Notes: generated by a model from the sequence alone, not told the origin. 64,000 nt of DNA from Jongsikchunia kroppenstedtii DSM 45133 (GCF_000380485.1 NZ_AQYG01000049.1:248001-312000); one strand, 5' to 3'. Positions 36,459 to 47,518 are shown, counted from the first letter of the stretch. Translations and numbers: made by a program.

Positions 36459-37544
36459 CTACTTGACCTGGTCGCCACGACGCGTGTCGAACGGGTGCGT
36501 GGTGGTCGCGTACGGGGCCTGACCGATCGCCTGCAGCGCCTGGGCATTGGTCGCATCCGGGTGGTCCTTGCGGAACGCGATGTACGCCTGGAAGTCCTGC
36601 CAGCTGACGGCGCGAACCTCGAAGTTCATCATCGAGTGGTAGGTACCGCACATCTCGGCGCAACGGCCGACGAACGCGCCTTCCCGATCGATCTTGGTGA
36701 TCTGGAACCGGTTGTCGGTGTGGTTCTGCTTCGGGAACGGCATGACGTCGCGCTTGAAGAGGAACGACGGCACCCAGAACGAGTGGACGACGTCCGCGGA
36801 CGCGATGTCGAACTCAATGCGCTTGCCGGTCGGGAGCACCAGGACCGGGATCTCGTCCGAGCTGCCGACCGTCTCGATCTTGTCGAACTTCAGGTAGTCG
36901 CGGATCTCATCCGAGCGACCGTTGTCCGGCTCCGGATGCTCCTCTTCGTTCTTGGCGACCTCGACGGTGTGGGCGGCCTGCACCTCGAACGGGTTGCCGT
37001 TGTGGTCAAAGCCGTTGTACGGACCCGAATCCAGGCGCACCTGGTTGTAGCCGAACTTCCAGTTCCACTGGAAGGCAGTGACATCCACCGTGACGACCGG
37101 GTCTGCCTTCTTCGCCTCGACCTTGTTCTGCACGATGATCGTGAAGTAGAAGAGCACCGCGATCGCCACGAAAGGAATTGCGGTGTAGACCAATTCGAGC
37201 GGCACGTTGTAGGCGGTCTGCCGCGGGAACTCCGGCGAGCCGGCCTTCTTGCGGTGGAACGTGATGGTCCAGAACACGAGGCCCCAGACGATGATGCCCA
37301 TGACCAGGGCCGCGATGACCGACCAGGTCCACAGGTGCTGCATGTCCTTGGCCTCCGGGGTGATCCCCTCCGGCCAACCGAAGCGCATGGCTTCCTGAGC
37401 GCTACATCCCGACATCAAGAGAGCAGCAAAACCGAGTGCGGCCACCGCACCGAGCTGCTTGAGCCTGCGGCTCTTGCGCGACGGGCCCTTGTTCGACCTG
37501 GATGCCCGCGTCGATGCCACCGCATCACCGTGTGCCAATTTCAC
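36459..37544 (-). CDS. ctaC: Cytochrome c oxidase subunit II
   Basis: A 361-residue CtaC. A basic N-region and hydrophobic stretch end in the lipobox LLMSGC (Cys at about residue 48), two transmembrane helices follow (about 68-93 and 112-137), then the cupredoxin domain with the CuA ligands: VVHSFWVPSF and GRCAEMCGTYHSMMNF (C-x3-C-x3-H-x2-M). GTG 37544 has AGGAAG upstream; the long frame further up lacks family similarity. Proteins of this group accept electrons from QcrC directly. Confidence 0.94.
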   Translation of the reverse strand: MKLAHGDAVASTRASRSNKGPSRKSRRLKQLGAVAALGFAALLMSGCSAQEAMRFGWPEGITPEAKDMQHLWTWSVIAALVMGIIVWGLVFWTITFHRKKAGSPEFPRQTAYNVPLELVYTAIPFVAIAVLFYFTIIVQNKVEAKKADPVVTVDVTAFQWNWKFGYNQVRLDSGPYNGFDHNGNPFEVQAAHTVEVAKNEEEHPEPDNGRSDEIRDYLKFDKIETVGSSDEIPVLVLPTGKRIEFDIASADVVHSFWVPSFLFKRDVMPFPKQNHTDNRFQITKIDREGAFVGRCAEMCGTYHSMMNFEVRAVSWQDFQAYIAFRKDHPDATNAQALQAIGQAPYATTTHPFDTRRGDQVK

Positions 37545-37812
37545 GCCTTCCTGCCTGGTAAACCACGCAAACCTGCCGCCTGACCGCGCCTGTCCACCGA
37601 CGTCGGTCAGCAGACGCCAGCACAGTCGTGGCCATGTACTACGCAGCGTAGACCAAACGGCGCACAGAATTGTGCCCGGGTCCCCAGGTCGCGCGACCGT
37701 GTTGGATACCTGCCCGCGGCGCCCTCCCCGCCGCGGGCGAAGGTGTCTCGGCCGGCCCTGTGCGGCATACTCGCGTCGAACCATTTCAAAGCGGAAACGA
37801 GGCGATTCGGGC

Positions 37813-39738
37813 GTGTGTGGGCTGCTGGGACTGTTGACTGCCGATGGATCGGCAGCTGATGCGGTAGACGCTGTCTCCGCGGCGTCGCACTGCATGCGCC
37901 ATCGCGGTCCCGACGACCCGGGCACCTGGAACGACGCCGACATCGTCCTCGGCTTCAATCGCCTGTCGATCATCGACATCGAACATTCCCACCAGCCGCT
38001 GCGCTGGGGACCGCCGGAGAACCCGGATCGCTACGCGCTGGTCTTCAACGGCGAGATCTACAACTACCTGGAGCTGCGCGAGCAGCTGGCCGCCGAGGAA
38101 GGCGCGCGGTTCTTCACCGAGGGCGACGGCGAGGCCGCGGTCGCGGCGTTCCATCATTGGGGCCCGGACGGCGTGCGCCGGCTGCGCGGCATGTTCGCGA
38201 TCGCGATCTGGGACACCCAGGAACGCAGCCTGTTCCTGGCGCGCGACCCCTTCGGCATCAAGCCGATGTTCCTGGCCCACGGTCCGCGGGGACTCGCGTT
38301 CGGCAGCGAGAAGAAGAGCCTGCTGGAGCTGCTCGGCCTGCTGGAGATCCCCGCCGACCTCAGCGAGCGCGCCACCGAGCACTACACGGTCCTGCAGTAC
38401 GTGCCCGAGCCCGAGACTCTGCACGCCGGGATCACCCGGCTCGAATCGGGCAGCTACGCGACCCTGACCCCGGGTGCGCCGCCGCAGTTCTACCGCTACT
38501 TCAACCCGCAGTTCCCGATCCGGCCGTTCACCGTTGACGGGGCGCAGAGCCGCTACGACGAGATCGCGGGCGCCCTGCGCGATTCGGTCGCCAAGCACAT
38601 GCGCGCCGACGTCACGGTCGGCTCGTTCCTGTCGGGCGGTATCGACTCGACCGCCATCGCGGCTCTGGCGATCCAGCACAATCCGGACCTGCTGACGTTC
38701 ACGTCGTCGTTCGAACGCGAGGGTTACTCGGAGGCGGACGTGGCGGCCGAGACGGCCGCGGCGATCGGCGCCAAGCACTTCATCCGCACCGTGAGTCCCG
38801 AGGACTTCGCCGGCGCGATCCCCGAGATCGTCTGGTACCTCGACGATCCGGTGGCCGATCCAGCGCTGGTGCCCCTGTACTTCGTGGCGATGGAGGCCCG
38901 CAAGCACGTCAAGGTCGTGCTGTCCGGAGAGGGCGCCGATGAGCTGTTCGGCGGCTACACCATCTACAAGGAACCGTTGTCGCTCAAGCCGTTCGACAAG
39001 ATGCCGTCGGGCATGCGGCGGCTGGCCGGCCAGGTGTCCGATCGGATGCCGGAGGGCAAGCGCGGCAAGAGCCTGCTGCATCGCGGCTCGCTGCCGCTCG
39101 AGGAGCGCTACTACGGCAACGCCCGCAGCTTCGACGACGCCCGGCTGCGGGCCGTCCTGCGCGACTATCGCCCGGAGTGGACGCATACCGATGTCACCGC
39201 GCCGATCTACGCGATGAGTCAGGGCTGGGATCCGGTGGCGCGCATGCAGCATCTGGACCTGTTCACCTGGCTGCGCGGCGACATCCTGGTGAAGGCCGAC
39301 AAGATCACCATGGCCAACTCCCTGGAGCTGCGGGTGCCGTTCCTCGACTCCGAGGTCTTCAAGGTCGCCCAGGAACTGCCGACCGACCAGAAGATCGCGA
39401 ACGGCACCACCAAATACGCGCTGCGCCGGGCGCTGGAGCAGATCGTCCCCGGCCACGTGCTGCACCGCAAGAAGCTGGGATTCCCCGTGCCGCTACGGCA
39501 TTGGCTCGCCGGCGACGAGCTGTACGACTGGGCCGCCGGCATCATCGCGAACTCGCAGACCGACCACATCTTCGACAAGTCGGCGGTATCGGCGATGCTC
39601 GCCGAGCATCGGGCCGGGACCGTCGACAACAGCCGTCGCCTGTGGACCGTGCTGGTCTACATGATCTGGCACGGCATCTTCGTCGAGAACTCGATCGTGC
39701 CGAACATCCAGGACCGCAGCTACCCCGTCCGGCTGTAG
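37813..39738 (+). CDS. asnB: Asparagine synthase (glutamine-hydrolysing)
   Basis: A 641-residue class II glutamine amidotransferase. After initiator removal Cys is N-terminal (VCGLLGLL), the glutaminase nucleophile; MRHRGPDDPG, LGFNRLSIID and FNGEIYNYLELR complete the Ntn domain (residues 1-210). The synthetase domain has the PPi loop SFLSGGIDSTAIAAL and VVLSGEGADELFGGY. GTG 37813 gives exactly the Cys2 arrangement, with GAGG about 10 nt upstream. In mycobacteria and corynebacteria, homologues at this locus (Rv2201, LtsA) amidate mDAP in peptidoglycan, so the acceptor may be mDAP and not aspartate. Confidence 0.92.
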   Translation: MCGLLGLLTADGSAADAVDAVSAASHCMRHRGPDDPGTWNDADIVLGFNRLSIIDIEHSHQPLRWGPPENPDRYALVFNGEIYNYLELREQLAAEEGARFFTEGDGEAAVAAFHHWGPDGVRRLRGMFAIAIWDTQERSLFLARDPFGIKPMFLAHGPRGLAFGSEKKSLLELLGLLEIPADLSERATEHYTVLQYVPEPETLHAGITRLESGSYATLTPGAPPQFYRYFNPQFPIRPFTVDGAQSRYDEIAGALRDSVAKHMRADVTVGSFLSGGIDSTAIAALAIQHNPDLLTFTSSFEREGYSEADVAAETAAAIGAKHFIRTVSPEDFAGAIPEIVWYLDDPVADPALVPLYFVAMEARKHVKVVLSGEGADELFGGYTIYKEPLSLKPFDKMPSGMRRLAGQVSDRMPEGKRGKSLLHRGSLPLEERYYGNARSFDDARLRAVLRDYRPEWTHTDVTAPIYAMSQGWDPVARMQHLDLFTWLRGDILVKADKITMANSLELRVPFLDSEVFKVAQELPTDQKIANGTTKYALRRALEQIVPGHVLHRKKLGFPVPLRHWLAGDELYDWAAGIIANSQTDHIFDKSAVSAMLAEHRAGTVDNSRRLWTVLVYMIWHGIFVENSIVPNIQDRSYPVRL

Positions 39739-39766
39739 CCGGGCGGGTGGCCGCGAGCGGCGGTTC

Positions 39767-40834
<1,068 letters not shown>

Positions 40835-41206
40835 TCAGTTGAACGAATCGCCGCAGGCGCAGCTGCCGGTCGCGTTCGGGTTATCGATGGTGAAACCCTG
40901 CTTCTCGATGGTGTCGACGAAGTCGATGGTCGCGCCCTGGACGTACGGGGCGCTCATCCGGTCGACGGCCAGCTTGACGCCGCCGAAGTCCTGGGTGAGG
41001 TCGCCGTCGAGGGTGCGGTCGTCGAAGAAGAGCTGGTAGCGCAGGCCGGCGCAGCCGCCCGGCTGCACGGCGATACGCAGCGCCAGATCGTCGCGACCCT
41101 CCTGGTCGAGCAGGGTCTTGGCCTTGGCCGCGGCCGACTCACTCAGGATGACGCCCGTGGCGCCCACCTCGGTGGTCGTGGTGTCGGACTCGTTCTGCAC
41201 GGTCAT
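40835..41206 (-). CDS. A-type iron-sulfur cluster carrier (ErpA/IscA-like, Rv2204c)
   Basis: A 123-residue HesB/IscA protein. Conserved cysteines appear as PGGCAGLRYQL and the C-terminal CACGDSF, with the intervening FVDTIEKQGFTIDNPNATGSC. It delivers Fe-S clusters to apoproteins; nearby clients include LipA and the Rieske protein, both encoded in this window. ATG 41206 has GGGAG about 7 nt upstream; a 23-residue longer frame lacks similarity. Confidence 0.93.
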   Translation of the reverse strand: MTVQNESDTTTTEVGATGVILSESAAAKAKTLLDQEGRDDLALRIAVQPGGCAGLRYQLFFDDRTLDGDLTQDFGGVKLAVDRMSAPYVQGATIDFVDTIEKQGFTIDNPNATGSCACGDSFN

Positions 41207-41302
41207 TGAGGGTCTCCCATCTGTGGCGTTCCGCGGTCTTTCCACGCCCGCAGAACACAGGTACGTCTGCTGCAACGGTACTCCAATCGGGGCTATTCCC
41301 GG

Positions 41303-42526
41303 CTATCCGGCATCGGTGCCGCCGGACCGCGCGTCCAGTCCCGCCGCTCCTCGGCCTACGCCGTCGCGGCGGCCCGCGACGATCGTCGCCACCAGCGAGA
41401 GGACCGCCAGCACGGCGACCACGATGTTGAGCGTCATGCCAGCGGGATACAGGCCCCACTCGTTGGCCGCGAAACCCTGTCCGACCACGGGAAACGAAAT
41501 CGCGAGATAGGCGACGACGAAGTAGGCGGAGGTGACCTCGGCGCGTTTGCCGGTCGGTGCCGCCTCGACCAGGGCGGCTAGACCCTTGCTGAACGAGAGG
41601 CCCTGTCCGACGCCGACGACCAGCGCCCCCGCGGCCATCAGCCAGATCGATTTCAGCGCCAACGCCCCGATGAGGACGATCACGCCGACGACGAGAATCG
41701 CGCAGCCGGCGATCAGGGCCCGCTCGATGGCCACCGTGCGGCCGGCGAGCTGACTGACCGCCGAACAGACGAAGACGGCCGCCACCAGGCCGCCCACCAC
41801 CGCATGGTTGTGCACGTCGAGGATCTCCGACAGGAACGCCGGCGCGACCGCGCTGAAGGAGCCCAGCACGGCGAATCCGGCGGCCGCGGCGATCGACGTG
41901 CGCAGGAACACCCCGCGCAGCCCGTCCGGAACCGCGAGCGGCTGGATGGACAGGCGCCGGGAGCGGGCGGCGACCGGCTCGGTGATGAACCAGGTGCCGA
42001 TGCCGGCAGCGGCGAGCAGCGCCAGGTCGACGACGAACGGCGTATGCAGCGGCGCCGGACCGTATTCGGCGAGGAATCCGGTGACGAGCGGCCCCAGCCC
42101 GAGCCCGCCGATGTTGGCGGCCGTCGCCACGGCCGGCGCCCGATGCTGCCAAGACGGTGGCGCCAGTTCGATCACCGCGGCCGTCGCCGTCCCCGCGTAG
42201 ATGCCGGCGGCCAGCCCGGACAGCACCCGTCCGACCATCAGTTGCCAGACCGGTCCGGCCGTGACGAAGACCAGTGCACTGGCCAACGACAGGGCGATGC
42301 CGGCGAGCAGCATCGGTCGGCGGCCGACCACATCGGACCAGCGGCCGCAGACGATCAGCGCCGCGATCACCCCAGCCGCGTAGACGGCGAAGATGATCGT
42401 GGTGGTCAGCACGCCGAAATCGAGTTCGGCCGAGTAGAGCGCATACAGCGGCGTCGGGATCGTGGTGCTCGCCATCACCACGGTGAACGCGTACACGACG
42501 GTCGCGAACCCTCTTCGCGAGCTCAT
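41303..42526 (-). CDS. MFS transporter (drug efflux type)
   Basis: A 407-residue major facilitator protein with 12 hydrophobic segments. Between helices 2 and 3 is CGRWSDVVGRRPMLLAG, the MFS signature loop; helix 5 carries GLGPLVTGFLAEYG, the antiporter motif C of 12-TM efflux pumps. Substrate unknown. ATG 42526 has TACGGT (42539-42534) 7 nt upstream: leaderless. The next gene on the same strand ends 14 bp upstream. Confidence 0.88.
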   Translation of the reverse strand: MSSRRGFATVVYAFTVVMASTTIPTPLYALYSAELDFGVLTTTIIFAVYAAGVIAALIVCGRWSDVVGRRPMLLAGIALSLASALVFVTAGPVWQLMVGRVLSGLAAGIYAGTATAAVIELAPPSWQHRAPAVATAANIGGLGLGPLVTGFLAEYGPAPLHTPFVVDLALLAAAGIGTWFITEPVAARSRRLSIQPLAVPDGLRGVFLRTSIAAAAGFAVLGSFSAVAPAFLSEILDVHNHAVVGGLVAAVFVCSAVSQLAGRTVAIERALIAGCAILVVGVIVLIGALALKSIWLMAAGALVVGVGQGLSFSKGLAALVEAAPTGKRAEVTSAYFVVAYLAISFPVVGQGFAANEWGLYPAGMTLNIVVAVLAVLSLVATIVAGRRDGVGRGAAGLDARSGGTDAG

Positions 42527-42540
42527 GGGAGTCACCGTAG

Positions 42541-43275
42541 TCAGTGGTCGGCGAATGCGGCCTCTATCCAGTTGCTGAACTCGCAGGCCAGATGCCACCG
42601 ATGCTGGGCGACCAGATACGGCGGAGTGAACCGCGGGAACTCTACGGACAGACGCGCATGGAACCCGTTCTCCTCGTCACGAAATTGGTGCCGGACTCCG
42701 CCGATCACCAGTCCGCTCTCGTTCTGAGCCGCCCCAGCGGCCTCCACGGGAAATGCCGGGTCGCGCAATGTAGTCAACGACGCGGTGGCCTCGTAATCGA
42801 CGAGGAAGCGCGTAGCCAGCGGGCTGCCGCCAGTCGTCTCGACCACCTCCTGGCGCCCATCGGCGACGGTATCGATCAGAAAATGATCCGGGTGCGCGCC
42901 GATCATGCTGCGGGCGTAGTCATCTCGCGACGTATCGGTGAACCAATCGGCGAACGCCGCCGCACTGCCGACGGCCACATGCAGATCGCAGCTGCTGATC
43001 ACGCAGCGCCCGGCGGACATCCGGGTCATTGCCCGCGCGGTGAAATCGGTGAGTCTGATGTCGCGGGCCAGACGTCGCCGAATCTCGCCCGCGCCGAGTT
43101 CCAGCTTGGCATCAGCGAACGCGGTCTTCTGCCGAGCAAGATCCCCAGCGGGAGTAGATAGACCGATCTTCCGCGCCGCCGCGGGGATCCGCGCGGCCTC
43201 CCACCCGAAGACATCGTCACGCGAAATCTCACGTCCCTCGATCACGGTGGTGATGGTCGGCATTTCATTCGTCAT
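42541..43275 (-). CDS. Unrecognised 244-residue protein divergent from tetR
   Basis: I do not recognise this family. The protein is soluble with no signal peptide or transmembrane helix. Visible features: N-terminal VIEGREISRDDVFGWEAARIP, a middle segment rich in small residues (AVGSAAAFADWFTDTSRDDYARSMIGAHPDHFLID) and a Trp/His-rich end (PPYLVAQHRWHLACEFSNWIEAA). The Asp/His pattern of the middle could suit a ligand-binding alpha+beta barrel, but no catalytic motif can be claimed. ATG 43275 follows AAGGAC. It is divergent from a TetR gene with a palindrome between them and is followed by the MFS pump, so the three may form a small-molecule response unit. Confidence 0.75.
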   Translation of the reverse strand: MTNEMPTITTVIEGREISRDDVFGWEAARIPAAARKIGLSTPAGDLARQKTAFADAKLELGAGEIRRRLARDIRLTDFTARAMTRMSAGRCVISSCDLHVAVGSAAAFADWFTDTSRDDYARSMIGAHPDHFLIDTVADGRQEVVETTGGSPLATRFLVDYEATASLTTLRDPAFPVEAAGAAQNESGLVIGGVRHQFRDEENGFHARLSVEFPRFTPPYLVAQHRWHLACEFSNWIEAAFADH

Positions 43276-43294
43276 GCTTGTCCTTGTAGTCACT

Positions 43295-43314
43295 AAAGCA
43301 TCTATAGTTGCTTT
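43295..43314. promoter_or_regulatory. 20-bp palindrome, probable TetR operator
   Basis: AAAGCATCTATAGTTGCTTT is symmetric at 18 of 20 positions, centred on CTATAG. It lies 19 bp upstream of the unknown protein's start and about 50 bp upstream of tetR, in an unusually AT-rich stretch (43287-43322). Confidence 0.75.
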
Positions 43315-43363
43315 TATATTCGGTTCCGGCATCCCCCGTCAAGAGTCCTGCGACACTGAACCG

Positions 43364-43951
43364 GTGACCGACGCGGACCCTTCGCCCCGACCTCGCCCCG
43401 GCGGTCGTTCCGCTCGCGTAGTGGCGGACGCGCATACGGCGACGCTCGAACTGCTTGAGGAAGCCGGCTACGAACAGCTGAAACTGTCGGATGTGGCCAG
43501 GCGTGCGGGGATCAACAAGACGACGGTGTATCGCCGGTGGCCGACCAAAGCCTCGCTCGTCACGGACCTCCTCGCGGGCTTCACACGCGTGAAAGTCGCA
43601 ACCCCCGATACCGGCTCACTGCAGACCGATCTCGAACAACTGCTCGCGGGTATCGCCGACACGCTGGGCAACCGCGCTGTGCGAGCGGTTCTGCACGGCG
43701 CCCTGAGCGGGGCTGATGACGACGACATCCGGATCGCGCAGGCCGCGTTCTGGGAGGAACGGTTCCGACGCAGTGGTGATGTCGTCGAAAAGGCAATTGC
43801 ACGTGGGGATCTCCCGCCCGGCACCGATCCGCGGGCGCTACTCGAGATGGCCTCGGGCCCGATCTATTTCCGTGCGCTGTTCACCATCGACCCGGTAACG
43901 CAGGCATATATCGCCGATGTCGCCGGTCGAACCGTGCGTGCTTTCGCCTAG
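43364..43951 (+). CDS. TetR-family transcriptional regulator
   Basis: A 195-residue TetR regulator. HTH: ATLELLEEAGYEQLKLSDVARRAGINKTTVYRRWPTKASLVTDLL (about residues 25-69), the canonical TetR_N. The C-terminal ligand domain resembles the TetR_C_11/16 type (FWEERFRRSGDVVEKAIARGDLPPGTDPRALLEMASGPIYFRALF). GTG 43364 is chosen because the Pro/Arg-rich lead-in begins there; no clear ribosome binding site. Likely represses the divergent gene at 43275 and perhaps the MFS gene. Confidence 0.88.
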   Translation: MTDADPSPRPRPGGRSARVVADAHTATLELLEEAGYEQLKLSDVARRAGINKTTVYRRWPTKASLVTDLLAGFTRVKVATPDTGSLQTDLEQLLAGIADTLGNRAVRAVLHGALSGADDDDIRIAQAAFWEERFRRSGDVVEKAIARGDLPPGTDPRALLEMASGPIYFRALFTIDPVTQAYIADVAGRTVRAFA

Positions 43952-43974
43952 GGCGAGCCCCGATGGCGCTCGCG

Positions 43975-45027
43975 TCACCGGTCAGCGGCCACCCGTCGTG
44001 CCAGCTTTTCCAGCTGCGGGCCGGCCTCGGCCATCGCCGCGTCAACCGACCCCGCCGACTCCACCAGGCTGTACGCCTCGACGATCCCGGCCGCCGCCAG
44101 CTCGTCGGGGGTCAGTGTGTTCTGCCCGACCAGCGCCACGACCGCCACGCCGTGACCGGTCAGCGCGGCGATCACCTTGCCCTGCAACGTCTGCCGATCC
44201 AGGCGGCCCTCCCCGGTCAGGATCAGGTCGGCCCGGGCCAGCGCGGCGTCCAGGCCGGTGAGCTCGGCGACGACCGCGGCCCCGGGCACGATGCGGGCGC
44301 CGAGCGCGAGCAGCGCCGCGCCGATCCCGCCGGCCGCGCCCGCGCCGGCGCGTTCCGCCACCGGGCCCGAACCATCCGACAGCTGCTGCAGCGTCTGCGC
44401 CCACTGATCCAGCCGATCGGCCAACGCCGCGACCGTCTCGGCATCGGCGCCCTTCTGCGGCCCGAATACCGCCGCCGCGCCCGCCGGACCACTCAACGGA
44501 TTCGTGACGTCGGTGGCCGCCACCAAGTCGATGCCGGCGAGCCGCGATCGCACCGCGTCGATTCCGCCCAACGCGTCGATCATTCCCCGGCCGCCATCGG
44601 TCGTGGCGCTGCCGCCCAGGCCGACGACCACCCGCCGTGCGCCGGCCGTCAGTGCCGCGTCGATCAGCTCGCCGACCCCGAACGTCGTGGCCTCCCAGGC
44701 GGTCTGCGGACTGGGCGACAGCAGGTGCAACCCGCAGGCCTGTGCCGATTCGACGTAGGCGGTGCCCGATCCCGCGTCCCACAGCCAGCGGGCCGGCGTC
44801 GGCGCACCGAGCGGACCGGTGACCGTGGCGTCGCGCACGGCGCCGGTCGCGGTGGCAAGCGTGTCGATGAATCCGGGCCCGCCGTCCGACTGCGGCGCGA
44901 GCGTCACCGCATCGGCCGGACGCGCCGCCGACCAGCCGCTCGCGATCGCGCGAGCGGCCTGGGCGGCGGTCAACGTGTCGCCGAACGAGTCCGGGGCGAC
45001 CACGACCGATAGCGGGTCGCGCTGCAT
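43975..45027 (-). CDS. Glycerate kinase (GckI/GarK family)
   Basis: A 350-residue glycerate kinase: VVVAPDSFGDTLTAAQAARAIASGW at the N-terminus, LAPQSDGGPGFIDTL, GLGGSATTDGGRGMIDALG, and GEGRLDRQTLQGKV near the C-terminus, the family pattern. It phosphorylates D-glycerate to 2- or 3-phosphoglycerate. ATG 45027 has TACACT (45039-45034) at -12 to -7: leaderless. Matches the position of Rv2205c. Confidence 0.9.
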   Translation of the reverse strand: MQRDPLSVVVAPDSFGDTLTAAQAARAIASGWSAARPADAVTLAPQSDGGPGFIDTLATATGAVRDATVTGPLGAPTPARWLWDAGSGTAYVESAQACGLHLLSPSPQTAWEATTFGVGELIDAALTAGARRVVVGLGGSATTDGGRGMIDALGGIDAVRSRLAGIDLVAATDVTNPLSGPAGAAAVFGPQKGADAETVAALADRLDQWAQTLQQLSDGSGPVAERAGAGAAGGIGAALLALGARIVPGAAVVAELTGLDAALARADLILTGEGRLDRQTLQGKVIAALTGHGVAVVALVGQNTLTPDELAAAGIVEAYSLVESAGSVDAAMAEAGPQLEKLARRVAADR

Positions 45028-45119
45028 CCACGCAGTGTAAGGACGGCGACGCGGGCACGCCGGATGAGCACGACGACCAGGCGCGGAACAGTCCGCCGCG
45101 GTCCCATAAGCTGGAGGTC

Positions 45120-45803
45120 GTGAAGATGCCCTGGCAGAAGGATGAGGACGACGCGTCCAGCGACGCGGCCGTGGACATCGCCGACGTTCCGGCGGAGACC
45201 GAGCCCGAGAAGAAGTCGGCATTTACCGAGGGCAAGGGCCGTCCTACCCCGAAGCGACGTGACGCCGAGGGTCGTCGACGCGGCCCCATCGCGCCCGCCC
45301 CGCAGACCCGCGCCGAGGCTCGGGCCCGCAAGAAAGAGCTCAAGCAGGCAAGCAAGGCCGCCGGGCTGACCAAAGAGCAGAAGCGCGAGCTCTCCGACAA
45401 GCGCCGAGAGGCCCGCAACGACTCGCGCGAGCGGATGATGGCCGGTGACGAGAAGTACCTGCTGCCCCGCGACCAGGGCGACGTGCGCCGCTACGCCCGC
45501 AACCTGGTCGATTCGCGCCGCAACTTCGCCGGCATGTTCATGCCGTTCGCGATCGTGCTCATCGTCGTGATGTTCGTGCCGGCACTCGCCGGTTGGGTCA
45601 CCATCGGCATGCTGATCTTCGCCGTGTTCTGCGCGATCGACTCGGTCATCCTGGGCCGGATGGTGAGCAAGCGGGTGCACGAGCGGTACCCGAACTCCAC
45701 CGACGGCGGCTGGCGACTGGGCTGGTACTGCTTCACCCGCGCGATGCAGCTGCGGCGCATGCGCGCCCCGCGGCCACAGGTCAAGCCCGGCGAAGCGGTC
45801 TGA
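45120..45803 (+). CDS. DUF3043 membrane protein (Rv2206-like)
   Basis: A 227-residue protein of unknown function. The N-terminal half is highly charged and probably disordered (about residues 5-100); the conserved part begins at [30 protein letters not shown], followed by two transmembrane helices (about 136-178) and [24 protein letters not shown] 45120 has TAAGCT (45107-45112) 7 nt upstream, predicting a leaderless mRNA; ATG 45126 would use GGAGG at 45113-45117. Four bases before the CobU-CobT gene, with which it probably forms an operon. Confidence 0.85.
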   Translation: MKMPWQKDEDDASSDAAVDIADVPAETEPEKKSAFTEGKGRPTPKRRDAEGRRRGPIAPAPQTRAEARARKKELKQASKAAGLTKEQKRELSDKRREARNDSRERMMAGDEKYLLPRDQGDVRRYARNLVDSRRNFAGMFMPFAIVLIVVMFVPALAGWVTIGMLIFAVFCAIDSVILGRMVSKRVHERYPNSTDGGWRLGWYCFTRAMQLRRMRAPRPQVKPGEAV

Positions 45804-45807
45804 CGGC

Positions 45808-47511
45808 GTGCGGACGCTGGTGCTGGGCGGCATCCGCTCGGGCAAATCCGCGCATGCCGAATCTCTATTGAGCGGGACGGGCCCGACCCGCTACATCGCC
45901 ACCGCGCAGACCCCCGCGACTGGCGACCCCGAGTGGGCGGGCCGCATCGAGCAGCATCGCCGCCGCCGCCCGACCAGCTGGACGACCGTCGAGACCAGCG
46001 ATCTCGCCACCGCGCTGCGTACCGACACCTCCCCCACGCTGATCGATGATCTCGGCGGATGGGTCAGCGCCGTCTACGACGATGCCGGCGCCTGGGAGAA
46101 CGACGCCTTCGATTTCGACCGCCACATCGCCGAATTGAGTTCGGCGGTCGACGAATTCGGCGGCGATCTGGTGATCGTCAGCGCCGAGGTGGGACTCTCG
46201 CTGGTAGCCCCGACCCCTGCCGGTCGACGCTTTCAGGACGCGCTCGGCGCGGCCAATCAGGCCATCGCCGCCGTTTGCGATCAGGTGATCTTGGTGGTCG
46301 CCGGACGCGCCGTGACGATCAGCTCGGAAGCCATCGGCATCGAATCCGGTTCGGCCGCTGCGGATTCGGCCCCGACTGCGGCTGCCGCCGTCACCCCGGC
46401 TGCCGCTGCCGGCACTGCCGTTGCGTCGCCTAGCCGCAGCGCCGAGGATATCTCCGGCGCCGAACAGTTCGATCCGATCCCGGTACCCGACCAGGCCGCG
46501 CTCGTCGCCGCCCGGGAGCGACAGCTGCAGCTGACCAAGCCGCCCGGCGCGCTGGGTCGGCTGGAAAACATCGCCAACTGGATCGCGTCCTGCCAGGGCA
46601 CCTGTCCCCCACAGCAATTCGAGAAGCCGACGGTGGTCGTCTTCGCCGGCGACCACGGCGTCGCCGCGTCCGGCGTCTCGGCGTTTCCGCCCGAGGTCAC
46701 CGCTCAGATGGTCGCCAACTTCGCTGCCGGCGGCGCGGCCGTCAACGTGCTGGCATGCCGCGCCGGTGCGATCGTCCGGGTCGAAGACATCTCGGTGGCC
46801 ACCGATACCGATTCGACGTTGTCGCGCTACAAGATTCGCAAGTCCAGCGGCAACCTCGCCGTCGAGGACGCACTGACCAAAGAAGAGGTTCTGCGCGCCA
46901 TCGCAGCGGGCCGAGCGATCGCGGACGAGCAGATCGACTCGGGCGCCGACCTTCTCATCGCGGGTGAGATGGGTATCGGCAACACCACGCCGGCAGCCAT
47001 CATCATCGGCCTGATCACCGGCAACGAGCCGGTCGTCGTGGTCGGTCGCGGCACCGGCATCGACGACGCCGGCTGGGCACGCAAGACCGCCGCGGTGCGC
47101 GATGGCATGCGTCGTGCCCGACCCACCTATCGGATCCCCACCCAGCTGCTGCAGCGCGTCGGCGGTGCCGACATCGCGGCGATGGCGGGCTTCCTCGCCC
47201 AGGCATCGCTGCGGCGCACCCCGGTGATCCTCGACGGCGTGGTCGTCACCGCGGCAGCACTGATCGCACAGGACCTGGCACCCAACGCTTCTCGCTGGTG
47301 GCTGGCCGGGCATCGGTCCGCCGAGCCGGCGCACGGCATGGCGCTGTCCTATCTCGAGCTCGAGCCGGTCCTCGAGATGTCGATGCGGCTCGGCGAGGGC
47401 AGCGGCGCGCTGACGGCGTTGCCGATTGTGCAGGCCGCCGTCGCGACGCTCGGCGAGATGGCCACCTTCGGCGATGCCGGAGTGAGCGACGCCGAACCGT
47501 CCGCCGAGTAA
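45808..47511 (+). CDS. cobT: CobU-CobT fusion: cobinamide kinase/guanylyltransferase plus DMB phosphoribosyltransferase
   Basis: A 567-residue fusion of two cobalamin nucleotide-loop enzymes. Residues about 1-172 are CobU: P-loop [42 protein letters not shown] (base site) and [11 protein letters not shown]. An Ala/Ser-rich linker (about 180-215) leads to Cob[62 protein letters not shown] and the catalytic-Glu region [10 protein letters not shown]. CobT makes alpha-ribazole phosphate, CobU activates adenosylcobinamide, and cobS downstream joins the two products. GTG 45808 is the start with only a weak ribosome binding site. Confidence 0.92.
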   Translation: MRTLVLGGIRSGKSAHAESLLSGTGPTRYIATAQTPATGDPEWAGRIEQHRRRRPTSWTTVETSDLATALRTDTSPTLIDDLGGWVSAVYDDAGAWENDAFDFDRHIAELSSAVDEFGGDLVIVSAEVGLSLVAPTPAGRRFQDALGAANQAIAAVCDQVILVVAGRAVTISSEAIGIESGSAAADSAPTAAAAVTPAAAAGTAVASPSRSAEDISGAEQFDPIPVPDQAALVAARERQLQLTKPPGALGRLENIANWIASCQGTCPPQQFEKPTVVVFAGDHGVAASGVSAFPPEVTAQMVANFAAGGAAVNVLACRAGAIVRVEDISVATDTDSTLSRYKIRKSSGNLAVEDALTKEEVLRAIAAGRAIADEQIDSGADLLIAGEMGIGNTTPAAIIIGLITGNEPVVVVGRGTGIDDAGWARKTAAVRDGMRRARPTYRIPTQLLQRVGGADIAAMAGFLAQASLRRTPVILDGVVVTAAALIAQDLAPNASRWWLAGHRSAEPAHGMALSYLELEPVLEMSMRLGEGSGALTALPIVQAAVATLGEMATFGDAGVSDAEPSAE

Positions 47512-47518
47512 TAGTCCG

